Source: Phycisphaerales bacterium
GTDB lineage: Bacteria > Planctomycetota > Phycisphaerae > UBA1845
DNA length: 64,000 nt
Direction of reading: 5' to 3'
Assembly (NCBI GenBank): GCA_020639115.1
Contig: JACKHG010000002.1
Span: 124,001-188,000 of the forward strand
Below the pieces are notes generated by a model that was given only the letters and a program-made list of their open reading frames with translations, was not told the DNA's origin and searched no databases. A program made the translations under genes and the position numbers. How positions within the stretch are numbered: the stretch's first letter is position 1; every line of letters starts with the position of its first letter. This document shows, piece after piece, positions 49,812 through 59,667 of the stretch.

Positions 49812-50990
49812 ATGGAACCAACCGTGAGCGATGACCCGCCGCCGCCCGTTCCCTCTCGTCCGTCACGGCGCCGGCTCGTGCTGATCCTGTTGGGGGCCGG
49901 GCTGGCCCTGGCAGTTCTGGTTTGCTTCGCGTCGGTTGCACTGCTCGACAGCGCGTGGCTTCACGACCAGCTCGTGGCCAAGGCATCCGCGGCGCTGAAG
50001 GCCGACCTGCAGGTAGCGGATATCCAGTTCGCGCCTCTTCGGGGCGCAGCGACGCTGCGCGGCATCGATCTCGAGCGCCACACCGGCGATTCCGATCTGA
50101 CGGTCCGCGTCGATCGGGCCGATGTCGAGGTCTGTGTCTTCTGTCTCGTCGTTCGCAAGCTGCAGATCAAGCGCCTGGAGCTGCAGTCGCCCAGTATCGT
50201 CGCCGAGCGGCGACGGCCGGCGGGCGCTCCATCCCAGGACACGATGGAAAAGCTCAAGCGGCTGGTGCACAAGAAGGTCCAGGGACCGGGGGCATCCCGC
50301 CCGCCCGTCCCCTGGGAGGTGGACCGGCTGATCATCCACGACGGCGCGCTCGACTACACCTCGGCGCGGGAAGGAGAGGCACCGTTCCGCGCACTGGCGG
50401 ACGCGTTCGAGTACGCTGGAAAGGACATCTCTCTCTCATCCCTCTATCGCCTGCTGTACGGTGCGGATGTCCGCGGGGACATCGCGATCGGAGGCACGGC
50501 GCATCTGGACAAGCGCGGCACGGCGACGCCATCGACCTGCAGCTTCACCGAGATCGACATGGCGGCGCTGGATCCACTGTTCGACCAGAACGATGCGCTT
50601 GTCGTCTCGGGTGGCACGATCGACGTGGCGTATGCCCACACCGGCTTGGACCAGGCCACCGTAAACCTTACCGTCAGAAACCTCCAACTCGCTCGCAACG
50701 CCGAAGCCGAGAATCAGCAGTTCATGTTCGTCCCCATCGACCGGATCATCGCGTACGTCGCGCGGCACGACGGCAACCTCGAACTGTCGTTCGCGCTTGC
50801 GGAGGAAACATTCGAGCACAGCGCGGACCTCGACGCGTTCGCCCACGAGGTCTGGACCGGCATGTGGATCGCAATACTCAAGGAGGCCAGCCCCGACAGC
50901 GTTGATGAACTGGTCGAGCAGGGCAAGACCAAGGCCCGCGAACTGCTGCAGGGGCTGCGCGAAAAGGGCGCGTCAGGGAGTTCCGATTAG
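49812..50990 (+). CDS. AsmA/DUF748-like membrane-anchored protein
   Basis: This 392-residue protein has one N-terminal helix (LVLILLGAGLALAVLVCFASVALL, about 22-45). A periplasmic beta-rich part of the AsmA type follows: LVAKASAALKADLQVADIQFAPLRGAATLRGIDLER and RLIIHDGALDYTSARE. Such proteins resemble bridges for lipid transfer between membranes; the assignment is by pattern only. The ATG at 49812 follows GAGGTAAGGA; an ATG at 49788 is possible. Confidence 0.7.
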   Translation: MEPTVSDDPPPPVPSRPSRRRLVLILLGAGLALAVLVCFASVALLDSAWLHDQLVAKASAALKADLQVADIQFAPLRGAATLRGIDLERHTGDSDLTVRVDRADVEVCVFCLVVRKLQIKRLELQSPSIVAERRRPAGAPSQDTMEKLKRLVHKKVQGPGASRPPVPWEVDRLIIHDGALDYTSAREGEAPFRALADAFEYAGKDISLSSLYRLLYGADVRGDIAIGGTAHLDKRGTATPSTCSFTEIDMAALDPLFDQNDALVVSGGTIDVAYAHTGLDQATVNLTVRNLQLARNAEAENQQFMFVPIDRIIAYVARHDGNLELSFALAEETFEHSADLDAFAHEVWTGMWIAILKEASPDSVDELVEQGKTKARELLQGLREKGASGSSD

Positions 50991-51051
50991 TCGCGCAACC
51001 AGAGAGGCTCGCCCTGCCTCCTGGGGGGAATCCACCTGCCCGGATCGATAG

Positions 51052-52146
51052 TCAGTTGAGAAACGCGACGATCTCCTCATCGGTTGGCGAGCGCGCCGTG
51101 CTCAGCCAGGCGGACAGCGCGGCGGCGTCGAGCGAGAATACCCGCTGCGCGCCGCGATACCGGGCCACGCCATGGGCTTCGTCATCGTCCGCGACGACGA
51201 TAAGGGGTGTGTCCGCGCGGCGGACAATCTCGACGTGTGGAACCGCTCGCCACGTGGGCTGACGGACGAGCACGAACGCACCGGGCACGAGCAGCTCGCG
51301 TCGGCCCAGGAGCCAGCCGACCACCGAGGCGAGCCCCATCAGACCGACAATCACGCCCGACATCAGCAATGGGCCACGTGTACCTCTGAACCACGCGACA
51401 ACGAAAAGCACGAGTCCGAACAGGAGGCCAGCCGACTGGAGGCCGCCCAACACATACTGAAGCCATTGGCGCCGGAGCGGGCGGCGAGAGTGGTTCGATT
51501 TTTCACCAGCGTCGGGCGAATCCGCGCCGTGCTCCAGCAGCAACTGAGCACACGCGTCTTCATCGTCCATCGCCACCGGTTCGAACGGTTCTGTAATCGG
51601 CACCAGGCGCGCGGTGAACTCTTGCGGACGTTTGGCGACGAACACCGTCACGCCCGGTGGCAACGCGGTAAGCGCTGCCTCGTAGCACCGCGTCCCGATC
51701 GCAAGCGGCGCACAGCACGCGGCGTGTTCCACGATCCGGTGCGGAAGGCGCATGCCACCCTGAGGATGACCCGCAAGCGCTGCGAGCCGGGCGCGGCGCC
51801 GGCGGGCGGCAGCAAGCCTCGGACGGCGCGCCGGGTGATGCATCCAGATGAGCCAGAGTGCGGGCGACGCGAGCGACACCAGCATGATGAGCGCGGCACT
51901 CCGCAGTGCGGCTGCGCGCACTTCGGCGCTATCGCTGCCCCCGAGCCACGTGAACCCCCTCGGCCAGCAGCCGAACAGCGCAGCCACGGTCCCCACCAGC
52001 AGCATGACCGGGATCCATGTGGCAAGGAATCCTGCGATCCACTGACGCAGGTTCTGGGGATCGTATGGCTGGGCGCGGACGCGCGCGATGCACAGGCCGG
52101 GGAAATCCACGGGGTACGAAGATGGGGCACGCGTCGCGCTGAACAT
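51052..52146 (-). CDS. Hypothetical four-helix membrane protein, paralog of 52620-53816
   Basis: This 364-residue protein has two hydrophobic segments near 39-62 and 84-102 and two more near 237-282. Between them lies a cytoplasmic-looking part of about 130 residues (PHRIVEHAACCAPLAIGTRCYEAALTALPPGVTVFVAKRP). It ends LSTARSPTDEEIVAFLN, matching CNTARTPTSEQVANFLG in the neighbour at 52620-53816, and both share HRIV/HRVV and GxFVLVRQPTW/GGVVVSASPTW stretches. The family is not recognised. Both genes sit in an accessory patch with two small paralogous proteins. Confidence 0.72.
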   Translation of the reverse strand: MFSATRAPSSYPVDFPGLCIARVRAQPYDPQNLRQWIAGFLATWIPVMLLVGTVAALFGCWPRGFTWLGGSDSAEVRAAALRSAALIMLVSLASPALWLIWMHHPARRPRLAAARRRRARLAALAGHPQGGMRLPHRIVEHAACCAPLAIGTRCYEAALTALPPGVTVFVAKRPQEFTARLVPITEPFEPVAMDDEDACAQLLLEHGADSPDAGEKSNHSRRPLRRQWLQYVLGGLQSAGLLFGLVLFVVAWFRGTRGPLLMSGVIVGLMGLASVVGWLLGRRELLVPGAFVLVRQPTWRAVPHVEIVRRADTPLIVVADDDEAHGVARYRGAQRVFSLDAAALSAWLSTARSPTDEEIVAFLN

Positions 52147-52264
52147 CGGTACCCTGCCACCAGAAGTCGGCTATGTCCGTTGGCGGAGAGTCTGGGAACT
52201 GTGGCAATACACGCCGCAGGAACCGCACCGCACGCGTCAAATGAGCCGCCGGATGGCTGCCGCA

Positions 52265-52504
52265 TCAGTCGGAGGCGCCCGGCTGCCCTCGACCATTGCG
52301 CAGCGGTTCGAGACTCGTGACGAGCAGCAGATCGACCACTTCGAAACTGTCGTCATCGGCTGCAATCATGATCGTGCGCCCGGCTGGTGTGTGCGCGAGA
52401 AACTCGGGATGACGCACGTCCAGTTGGCGGCCGTCGGCAATATGCACCCGAAACGGCATGAATGGCCGCGCCTGGTGAAACCGCCTCAGTTGTTCAATGG
52501 TCAC
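52265..52504 (-). CDS. Small conserved protein, paralog of 49355-49603
   Basis: This 79-residue protein starts at a GTG (VTIEQLRRFHQARPFMPFRV), continues HIADGRQLDVRHPEFL, and ends in TIMIAADDDSFEVVDLLLVTSLEPL. The long open frame upstream to 52870 is antisense-like and has no homology, which makes the GTG the best start. It lies between the two larger membrane paralogs. Confidence 0.75.
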   Translation of the reverse strand: MTIEQLRRFHQARPFMPFRVHIADGRQLDVRHPEFLAHTPAGRTIMIAADDDSFEVVDLLLVTSLEPLRNGRGQPGASD

Positions 52505-52619
52505 GGTGTTGCTCCAATGCTGCAGAAACACAACCGCGTGGTTCGATCGATTGTAGGTGTCGCGAGGAGTACTTTGCAAGTGCGGCAAGAAGATGCTGGT
52601 ACCGAATGCTCCCGCGCAG

Positions 52620-53816
52620 TCAGCCGTGCGGCGCTGACTCAGTAGTTTGACCAAGAAAGTTTGCAACCTGCTCGGATGTTGGTGTCCGAGCGGTATTGCA
52701 CCAGGCCGCCAGAACGGCCCAGCCGCCGGGTATCTGCTCGACGCCGCCGTCGCGGACCGCGAAGGCTGTGCCCAGCACCCAATCCACCACCAAGGGCGTT
52801 TCGTCACGCGCGTAGCGAATGAATTCGGTCTCACTCTGCCAAGTCGGCGATGCGCTGACGACGACGCCACCGGGAATCAGCCAATCGCGAAAGCCATGGA
52901 CCTTCGGTCGCAGGTACAGGTAGCCTGCCGCCACGAGCGCGAGGGATATCAAAGCGGTAGAAGGCTCGAATTCTCCATGGACAATTCTCAGCAGCGACAG
53001 AACGACACCGCCGATGAGGAGCATCGCGCCGAATGCTGTCCGGGCCATGCTGCGCGCCACGGGCTCCGCTCTGAGCAGTGGCCGAGACGCGGGCGCGTCC
53101 GACGTCGGTGCGGCTGAGTCTGCCAACAACGTTTCGCGGCCGGCGCCGTCGCGCGCGGCAGAGACCTGACCGTCGGCGCCAACGTGCCACTGAATCATCT
53201 CGTCGAGCGGATCGGTGTTCGCGTCGAGCGGTTCGAAAGCACGCTCGATTGATGCCGGCAGCGCTCCGCTGCGCACCGGCGGCCCGTTCACGATAATCAC
53301 AACACCCGAGGCGACATCGGGGAGGACCGGCGCCAGCGCCTCGCGGATCCCACGGGCTCCGGACACAAGTTGATACGGCTGGACGGGATAAGCAAGTTGA
53401 ACGACGCGATGGGGAAAGCGTTCCGCCGAATGCGGAGAAGTCGCCAGCGTTGTCACGCGTGCGACGCGCCGCGCATCGTATTCGGCAGCGGACCATCGCC
53501 GGCGGCCGGCTTCCACGATCAGCCATAGTCCCGGCGCGACTGGTGACAGACACAGCACCCAGAGGAGCAGCAGATAGCTCACTTCGAGTTTCTTTTGGCG
53601 CCAGCCAATCCAAGCCAGATTGGGCGACATGGAGAGAAGCAGAAACGAGATCGCCCAGATGATCAGCAGGACACGGTGCGTCGCGCGCTGGCTGCGTTCC
53701 TTGGGCGGCACGGGCAGACTTGCGACGGAATAGATGCGCGGGCCGCAACTCCCGGCCGACGGCGGCTCGTCGGCTTGGCGCCGTGACCGGTCTGAAGAGC
53801 CAGCGGGCGAGTTCAT
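52620..53816 (-). CDS. Hypothetical four-helix membrane protein, paralog of 51052-52146
   Basis: This 398-residue protein has membrane helices near 48-66, 81-100, 262-282 and 289-307, with a soluble middle part (FPHRVVQLAYPVQPYQLVSGARGIREALAPVLPDV) and the C-terminal phrase CNTARTPTSEQVANFLGQ. It has the same architecture as its neighbour. The function is unknown. It starts 14 bases after the stop of lepA on the same strand and could be read through from it. Confidence 0.72.
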   Translation of the reverse strand: MNSPAGSSDRSRRQADEPPSAGSCGPRIYSVASLPVPPKERSQRATHRVLLIIWAISFLLLSMSPNLAWIGWRQKKLEVSYLLLLWVLCLSPVAPGLWLIVEAGRRRWSAAEYDARRVARVTTLATSPHSAERFPHRVVQLAYPVQPYQLVSGARGIREALAPVLPDVASGVVIIVNGPPVRSGALPASIERAFEPLDANTDPLDEMIQWHVGADGQVSAARDGAGRETLLADSAAPTSDAPASRPLLRAEPVARSMARTAFGAMLLIGGVVLSLLRIVHGEFEPSTALISLALVAAGYLYLRPKVHGFRDWLIPGGVVVSASPTWQSETEFIRYARDETPLVVDWVLGTAFAVRDGGVEQIPGGWAVLAAWCNTARTPTSEQVANFLGQTTESAPHG

Positions 53817-53830
53817 CGGTCAATTCGGAC

Positions 53831-55630
53831 TCAGTCCCCCGGATCGAGCACCGCCATGAAGGCCTTCTGCGGGATCGCCACCATGCCCACCTGCTTCATC
53901 CGCTTCTTGCCCTCTTTCTGCTTTTCCAGCAGCTTGCGCTTGCGGGTGATGTCGCCGCCGTAGCACTTCGCCGTCACGTCCTTGCGGAAGGCCGCGATCG
54001 TCTCCCGCGCCACGATCTTGCCCCCGATCGCCGCCTGCAGCGGAATCTCGAACTGGTGGCGGTCGATCTCCTTCTTCAGGCGGGTGATCAGCCGCCGGCC
54101 GCGGTACTGCGCCTTGTCCTTGTGCACGATCACGCTCAACGCGTCGACCGCCATGCCGTTCACCAGGATGTCCAGCTTGACCAGCTTGTCGGCGCGGAAA
54201 CCCGAGATCTCGTAGTCGGCGGTCCCGTACCCGCGCGTGACGCTCTTGAGCTTGTCGTAGTAGTCGTAAATGATCTCGCCCAGGGGAAACTCGAACGTGA
54301 GCATCACCCGCGTCGGCGAGAGGTACTCCGTCTTCTTGTGCAGCCCGCGCCGCTCCAGCGAGAGCTTGAGCACGTCCCCGACGCTCTCCGCCGGCATGAT
54401 CACGTTCGCCCGGCACATCGGCTCGCGGATCTCCTCCACGATCGACATGTCCGGCAGCTCGCTCGGCGACTCGATGTGGTAGACCTTGCCGTTCTTCTCC
54501 TTGACCTCGTACGTCACCGTCGGCGCCGTCTGCACGATGTTGACGTCGCTCTCGCGCTCCAGCCGCTCCTGGATGATCTTCATGTGCAGCAGGCCGAGAA
54601 ACCCGCAGCGAAAACCGATGCCCAGCGCGTCCGACGAGGTCGTCTCGTAGGTGAACGAACTGTCGTTGAGCCAGAGCTTCTCGAACGCCTCGCGCAGCTC
54701 CGGCGTCTCCGTGCCCGGACCCGGGAAGAAATCGCAGAACACCATCTGCTGCGGCGGCTGGTAGCCGGGCAGCGGCCGGTCGGTGGGATCGTTCGCCAGC
54801 GTGACCGTGTCGCCGATGCTCACGTCGGCGATGGTCTTGATGCTCGCCAGCAGGTAACCCACCTCGCCGGCGGCGAGGCTCTCGACCGCCTTCGGCTTGG
54901 GAAAATACTTGCCGACCTCGGTGATGATCCGCTCCGTGCCGGTCGCGCAGAAGAGCACCTTGTCGCCGCGCTTCACCCTGCCGTCCATCACCCGGATGTG
55001 CGAGATCACCCCGCGGTGCACGTCATTCTTGGCGTCGTAGATCAGCGCCCGCAACTGCGCCGCGGGATCGCCCTTGGGCGGCGGCACGCGCTCGATGATC
55101 GCCTTGTACACGTCCGCGATGCCCTGGCCGGTCTTCGCCGAGGTGAAGATCGCGTCCTCCGCCGCCAGGCCCAGCACGTGCTCGACCTCCAGCGCGCAGT
55201 CCTCGGGGTGCGCCCCGGGCAGATCGATCTTGTTGATCACCGGGATGATCTCGCACGCGGCGTCGAGCGCGAGGTACGCGTTGGCCACCGTCTGGGCCTG
55301 CACGCCCTGCAGCGCGTCCACCAGCAGCAGCACGCCGTCGCACGCCGCCAGGGCCCGCGACACCTCGTAGTGAAAGTCCACGTGCCCCGGCGTGTCCAGC
55401 AGGTTGAGCAGGTAGGTGTCGCCGTTGTACGTGTAGTTCATGGAACAGCGGTTGGCCTTGATGGTGATGCCCATCTCCCGCTCGAGGTCCATGTCGTCGA
55501 GCATCTGGGCGCGCAGCTCGCGCGCCGTGACCGCCCCGGCGTGCTCCATCAGCCGGTCGGCCAACGTGCTCTTGCCGTGATCGATGTGCGCGACGATCGC
55601 AAAGTTGCGGATGAAACGAATGTCCGGCAT
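53831..55630 (-). CDS. lepA: Elongation factor 4 (LepA)
   Basis: This 599-residue translational GTPase acts on the ribosome, in back-translocation or subunit biogenesis. G motifs are AHIDHGKST (G1), GITI (G2), DTPGHVDF (G3) and NKIDLP (G4). The LepA-specific C-terminal domain ends KRMKQVGMVAIPQKAFMAVL. The length is exactly typical. It is divergent from a methyltransferase gene 89 bases away. Confidence 0.98.
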   Translation of the reverse strand: MPDIRFIRNFAIVAHIDHGKSTLADRLMEHAGAVTARELRAQMLDDMDLEREMGITIKANRCSMNYTYNGDTYLLNLLDTPGHVDFHYEVSRALAACDGVLLLVDALQGVQAQTVANAYLALDAACEIIPVINKIDLPGAHPEDCALEVEHVLGLAAEDAIFTSAKTGQGIADVYKAIIERVPPPKGDPAAQLRALIYDAKNDVHRGVISHIRVMDGRVKRGDKVLFCATGTERIITEVGKYFPKPKAVESLAAGEVGYLLASIKTIADVSIGDTVTLANDPTDRPLPGYQPPQQMVFCDFFPGPGTETPELREAFEKLWLNDSSFTYETTSSDALGIGFRCGFLGLLHMKIIQERLERESDVNIVQTAPTVTYEVKEKNGKVYHIESPSELPDMSIVEEIREPMCRANVIMPAESVGDVLKLSLERRGLHKKTEYLSPTRVMLTFEFPLGEIIYDYYDKLKSVTRGYGTADYEISGFRADKLVKLDILVNGMAVDALSVIVHKDKAQYRGRRLITRLKKEIDRHQFEIPLQAAIGGKIVARETIAAFRKDVTAKCYGGDITRKRKLLEKQKEGKKRMKQVGMVAIPQKAFMAVLDPGD

Positions 55631-55719
55631 CGAGTCTCTCGGGGTGGCCTGCCCGCACCTCAGGCAAACGCTCCTGATGGTCTGAGGCGCAAAGAGCCAT
55701 TATATTTGAACTTCAAACC

Positions 55720-56463
55720 ATGGCCAAACTCGCCTTCGAACACTGTGCCGACGATTATGCGCGTTATCGGCCCGCGTACCCTCCCGAAGTCCTCGCCTTC
55801 GTGGACCAGACCGCGCCCCGCGGCGCCATCGCCGATGTCGGCGCCGGAACCGGCATTTTCACCCGCGCCCTGGCGGAAACCGGGCGGACGGTCATCGCCA
55901 TCGACCCGAGCCCAGCCATGCTGGCGCAGATTGCGCCGGCGGACCACGGAACGCTGATTCCGCGCATCGTCGCCCCGGCGGAGCAGCTTCCGCTGGACGA
56001 CGCGTCCGTGGCGGGCGTCACCTGCGCCCAGTCGTTTCACTGGTTCAACCCGCCCGTCGCGCTGGCGGAGTTCGCACGCGTTCTGCCCCCTGAAGGCTTC
56101 CTGCTGCTCGTGTGGAATAACCGCGACGCAAACGACCCGTTTGTGGCGGAGTTCGAGCAGCTCGTGACGCGCTTCAATCCGAAATACTGCTGCGAGTACC
56201 GACAGCAGGACTGGGCGGGCAAAATAGCAGCCACCGGCTTGTTCACCCCCGTCGAGACCGTACGCTACCGCTCCCTGTGGACGATGCCGACGAGCGCATT
56301 CGTCGGCTTCACGCGCAGCGCGTCGTACATCCGCAACGTGCTCTCGGCGAGCGATCGGGCAGCCTTCGAGCGAGCGCTGGACGAGATTCTGGCTCGCCAC
56401 ACCGACAACGGAAGATGTACGGTTCCACTGAACACAGTTGGCTGGTGGTGTCGGCGGCGGTGA
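55720..56463 (+). CDS. Class I SAM-dependent methyltransferase
   Basis: This 247-residue enzyme begins FEHCADDYARYRPAYPPEVL. It has motif I ADVGAGTGIFTRAL, the acidic strand end AIDPSPAMLAQ, and the later phrases GVTCAQSFHWFNPPVALAEFARVL and LLVWNNRD, common in small methyltransferases related to the UbiE/trans-aconitate group. The substrate is unknown. The C-terminus (WWCRRR) is as expected for the group, so the gene looks complete. Confidence 0.87.
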   Translation: MAKLAFEHCADDYARYRPAYPPEVLAFVDQTAPRGAIADVGAGTGIFTRALAETGRTVIAIDPSPAMLAQIAPADHGTLIPRIVAPAEQLPLDDASVAGVTCAQSFHWFNPPVALAEFARVLPPEGFLLLVWNNRDANDPFVAEFEQLVTRFNPKYCCEYRQQDWAGKIAATGLFTPVETVRYRSLWTMPTSAFVGFTRSASYIRNVLSASDRAAFERALDEILARHTDNGRCTVPLNTVGWWCRRR

Positions 56464-56688
56464 ATTCCATTTCATCGATCTGGTCTATCTGCCTCGCCGC
56501 CCCATATTCCCCCCTCTTACGTCGAATCCTGTCACGAACCGCAATTATTGCCTGTGCCCGGCGATCTTTCCGGACGATACGTGCATACAACGATTGACGG
56601 CAGGACGGTCCGAGGACCGAAGAATACCGGGGGAGGATCGGGCAGGCACGCGGGGCCGGCTGCGGGTCAACTGATCCAAAACCAGACT

Positions 56689-56729
56689 TAAGTTTATACA
56701 AAATAAGATATTACGTTTTGACTCAGGCG
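56689..56729 (+). repeat. 41-bp AT-rich element, copy 2
   Basis: TAAGTTTAT, a variable middle, TTACGTTTTGA and GGCG align without gaps to 21859-21899. Here the element points in the direction of topA, 70 bases upstream of its ATG. Confidence 0.6.
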
Positions 56730-56744
56730 GGGGCGTCGGCGGAT

Positions 56745-56772
56745 TTGACATGCCCGGCCCTTGACAAAGAAT
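56745..56772 (+). promoter_or_regulatory. Candidate topA promoter
   Basis: A consensus -35 TTGACA at 56745-56750 is followed after 16 bases by AAGAAT (four of six matches to TATAAT). The ATG lies 27 bases further. A second TTGACA at 56761 has no good -10. Confidence 0.3.
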
Positions 56773-56798
56773 CCTGAGTCCGGGAAAGCTACCGCCCC

Positions 56799-59621
56799 AT
56801 GACAAAGGCACTGGTCATCGTTGAGTCACCCGCCAAAGCGCGGACCATCTCCAAATTCCTGGGGGATGGGTTCGCCGTGGAATCCTCTATTGGCCATATC
56901 CGCGACCTGCCGTCCTCGGCAGCCGAGATACCGGCGCAGTACAAGGAGGAGCCCTGGGCGCGGCTCGGCGTCAACGTCGAGGAAGAGTTCAAACCCCTCT
57001 ACGTCGTCCCCAAGGACAAGAAGGCGCAGGTGACGAAACTGCGCAATCTGCTCAAGAACGCGAACGAACTCTACCTCGCGACGGACGAGGACCGTGAGGG
57101 CGAGGCGATCGCCTGGCACCTCGTGCAGGTGCTGAACCCGAAGGTGCCGGTCCGCCGGATGGTCTTCGACGAAATCACGCGGCAGGCCATCACCAACGCG
57201 GTCAAGACCACCCGCGACATCGATCAACAGCTCGTCAGCGCCCAGGAAACACGGCGCATCCTTGACCGGCTCTATGGCTACGAGGTCTCGCCGGTGTTGT
57301 GGCGCAAGATCGGTCCGAAGCTGTCAGCCGGCCGCGTGCAGTCGGTCGCCACTCGCCTCATCGTCGATCGCGAACGGGCCCGCATGGCTTTCGTAGCTGC
57401 GGGCTACTGGGATCTCGACGGCACGCTGCGGACGAACGGCGACTCCGCCGGGACGGTGGATGTGCGGCTGATCGAGCTGGCGGCGCAGCGCGTGGCCAGC
57501 GGCAAGGACTTCGATGAGACCACGGGCAAGCTGAAGAACGCGGGCCATGTGCGCCTGCTGGACGAAACGACCGCCCAGCGCCTCGCCGAACATCTGCGCA
57601 GCGCGGAGTTCACCGTCAGCGACGTGGCGGAGAAGCCGTTCACGAGCCGGCCGTACGCTCCGTTCATTACCTCGACGCTGCAGCAGGAGGCGGGCCGCAA
57701 GCTCCGCTTCTCCGCCCAGCGGACGATGCGCGTCGCCCAGAACCTGTACGAAAACGGCTATATCACCTACATGCGTACGGACTCGACCCAGTTGTCGACG
57801 CAGGCGATCGACGCCGCGCGCAACCAGATCCGTGCGCTCTATGGTGACGACTATCTTCCGGACAGCCCGCGCCACTACACCAGCAAGAGCAAGAACGCCC
57901 AGGAAGCACACGAGGCCATCCGACCCGCCGGCGACGCAATGCGCACGCCGAAGAGCCTGGCCGGCGAACTCGAGAGCGACGCACTCAAGCTCTACGAACT
58001 GATCTGGAAGCGCACCGTCGCATCGCAGATGAAGGACGCTCACGGCCTCCGCACCAGCGTGAAAATCACAGCCGATGGCGGCTCGGACGGCGCGGCTGTG
58101 TTCACCGCCTCTGGCAAGGTCATCCGCTTCGCCGGTTATCTGCGTGCCTACGTCGAAGGTTCCGACGATCCCCAGGCCGACCTCGAGGACCAGGAAAAGA
58201 TCCTGCCGCCGCTCAGCGTGGGGCAGAAGCTCGCCGCCGAGCGCATCGAAGCGGCTGGTCACACGACCCAGCCACCGGCCCGTTTCACCGAAGCCAGCCT
58301 GATCCGCGAGCTGGAGGAGCGGGGCATCGGCCGTCCGAGTACCTACGCAGCGATCATCCAGACCATCCAGGACCGCGGGTACGTGTGGAAGAAGGCGACG
58401 GCCCTCGTGCCGACCTTCACCGCGTTCGCCGTAGTCAATCTGCTCGAACAACATCTGTCCGTGCTGGTGGACTTCGCCTTCACCGCCAAGCTGGAAGACA
58501 CGCTGGACGCAATCGCGAACGGCCAGCGTGAAGCGGGTCCCTGGCTGCACGATTTCTACTTCGGCGACGGTCACGTACCCAAGAACGGCGATCCGCTCGG
58601 CGACGTGGGCCTCAAGAACCTAATCGGCAGTGGCTGGGAGGAAATCGACGCCCGCGCCGTCTGCAGCGTACCACTGGGTCAGACGGAAGACGGGCGGACG
58701 GTGACAGCACGGGTGGGGCGTTATGGTCCCTATGTGCAGATGGAAGGCGGCGAAGAGCGGGCCACGATTCCCAACGACATTCCGCCCGACGAATTGACCG
58801 TCGCCCGGGCGCTCGAACTGCTCGAGCAGGCCGCCAAGGGCGACCGCGTCCTGGGCCAAGACCCGAATACGGGCAAGCCGGTCTACCTGAAGGCGGGCCG
58901 CTTCGGCCCGTACGTCCAGCTCGGCGACCCGGAATTGACCGAGAAGGGCAACATCAAGCGCGGCTCGAAGCCCAAGATGGCCAGCCTCTGGCCGGGCATG
59001 TCGATGGATACGATTTCACTCGACGAGGCGGTCCTGCTGCTGTCGTTCCCGCGCGTCGTGGGCAAGCATCCCGAGACGGGCGAGGAGATCACCGCCCAGG
59101 ATGGCAAGTACGGTCCGTACCTGCGCATGGGCACCGACTCGCGGTCGCTCGAGAATCACGAGAAGCTCCAGTCCGTGACGGTGGACGAGGCGGTCGAGAT
59201 CTTCAAGCAGCCCAAGCGGGGCCGCCGCCAGGCTGGGGCCGGCATCATCGCCGAGCTGGGTCAGCACCCGCAGTCGGAGGCCAAGCTCCAGGTGAAGAGC
59301 GGCCGTTTCGGCCCGTACGTCACCGACGGCGTGGTCAACGCAACCATTCCCAAGGGGTACGACCCCGCCAGCGTCACGCTGGAGAAGGCTGTGGAGTTGA
59401 TTGCCGCCCGCGAGCAGAAACTCCGCGACCAGGGCAAGGATCCCCGGGCTCCGAAGGCGAAGAAGACCAAGAAAACGACGAGTCGGAGCGCGTCAGGCAA
59501 GTCCGACACCTCCGACAAGGCGTCCGACAGCTCTGCCAAGAAGCGCAAAACCACCAAGAAAAAGAGCACGAAGCGGGCCAAGGCCAAGCGCGTGCCGGCA
59601 GGCTCCGCTGCCAAGGGCTGA
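56799..59621 (+). CDS. topA: DNA topoisomerase I
   Basis: This 940-residue type IA topoisomerase relaxes negative supercoils. The TOPRIM domain opens at LVIVESPAKARTISKFLG and contains ATDEDREGEAIAWHL. The catalytic Tyr324 lies in GYITYMRTDS. The C-terminal part lacks C4 zinc fingers and has instead four repeats of the type GRFGPYVQLGD / GKYGPYLRMGT / GRFGPYVTDG. The tail (about 885-940) is a Lys/Ser/Thr-rich, probably DNA-binding and disordered stretch (KAKKTKKTTSRSASG and onward). This architecture is common outside the Proteobacteria. Confidence 0.98.
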   Translation: MTKALVIVESPAKARTISKFLGDGFAVESSIGHIRDLPSSAAEIPAQYKEEPWARLGVNVEEEFKPLYVVPKDKKAQVTKLRNLLKNANELYLATDEDREGEAIAWHLVQVLNPKVPVRRMVFDEITRQAITNAVKTTRDIDQQLVSAQETRRILDRLYGYEVSPVLWRKIGPKLSAGRVQSVATRLIVDRERARMAFVAAGYWDLDGTLRTNGDSAGTVDVRLIELAAQRVASGKDFDETTGKLKNAGHVRLLDETTAQRLAEHLRSAEFTVSDVAEKPFTSRPYAPFITSTLQQEAGRKLRFSAQRTMRVAQNLYENGYITYMRTDSTQLSTQAIDAARNQIRALYGDDYLPDSPRHYTSKSKNAQEAHEAIRPAGDAMRTPKSLAGELESDALKLYELIWKRTVASQMKDAHGLRTSVKITADGGSDGAAVFTASGKVIRFAGYLRAYVEGSDDPQADLEDQEKILPPLSVGQKLAAERIEAAGHTTQPPARFTEASLIRELEERGIGRPSTYAAIIQTIQDRGYVWKKATALVPTFTAFAVVNLLEQHLSVLVDFAFTAKLEDTLDAIANGQREAGPWLHDFYFGDGHVPKNGDPLGDVGLKNLIGSGWEEIDARAVCSVPLGQTEDGRTVTARVGRYGPYVQMEGGEERATIPNDIPPDELTVARALELLEQAAKGDRVLGQDPNTGKPVYLKAGRFGPYVQLGDPELTEKGNIKRGSKPKMASLWPGMSMDTISLDEAVLLLSFPRVVGKHPETGEEITAQDGKYGPYLRMGTDSRSLENHEKLQSVTVDEAVEIFKQPKRGRRQAGAGIIAELGQHPQSEAKLQVKSGRFGPYVTDGVVNATIPKGYDPASVTLEKAVELIAAREQKLRDQGKDPRAPKAKKTKKTTSRSASGKSDTSDKASDSSAKKRKTTKKKSTKRAKAKRVPAGSAAKG

Positions 59622-59667
59622 CAACCGAACGCGTCGCTTTCCCGCCACCGGACATCCACGAGACCGG

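Larger units (their letters stand above)
56464..56798. other. Intergenic region upstream of topA
   Basis: This 335-base gap holds the second copy of the 41-bp AT-rich element and a candidate topA promoter. I find no supported gene in it. Confidence 0.55.
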
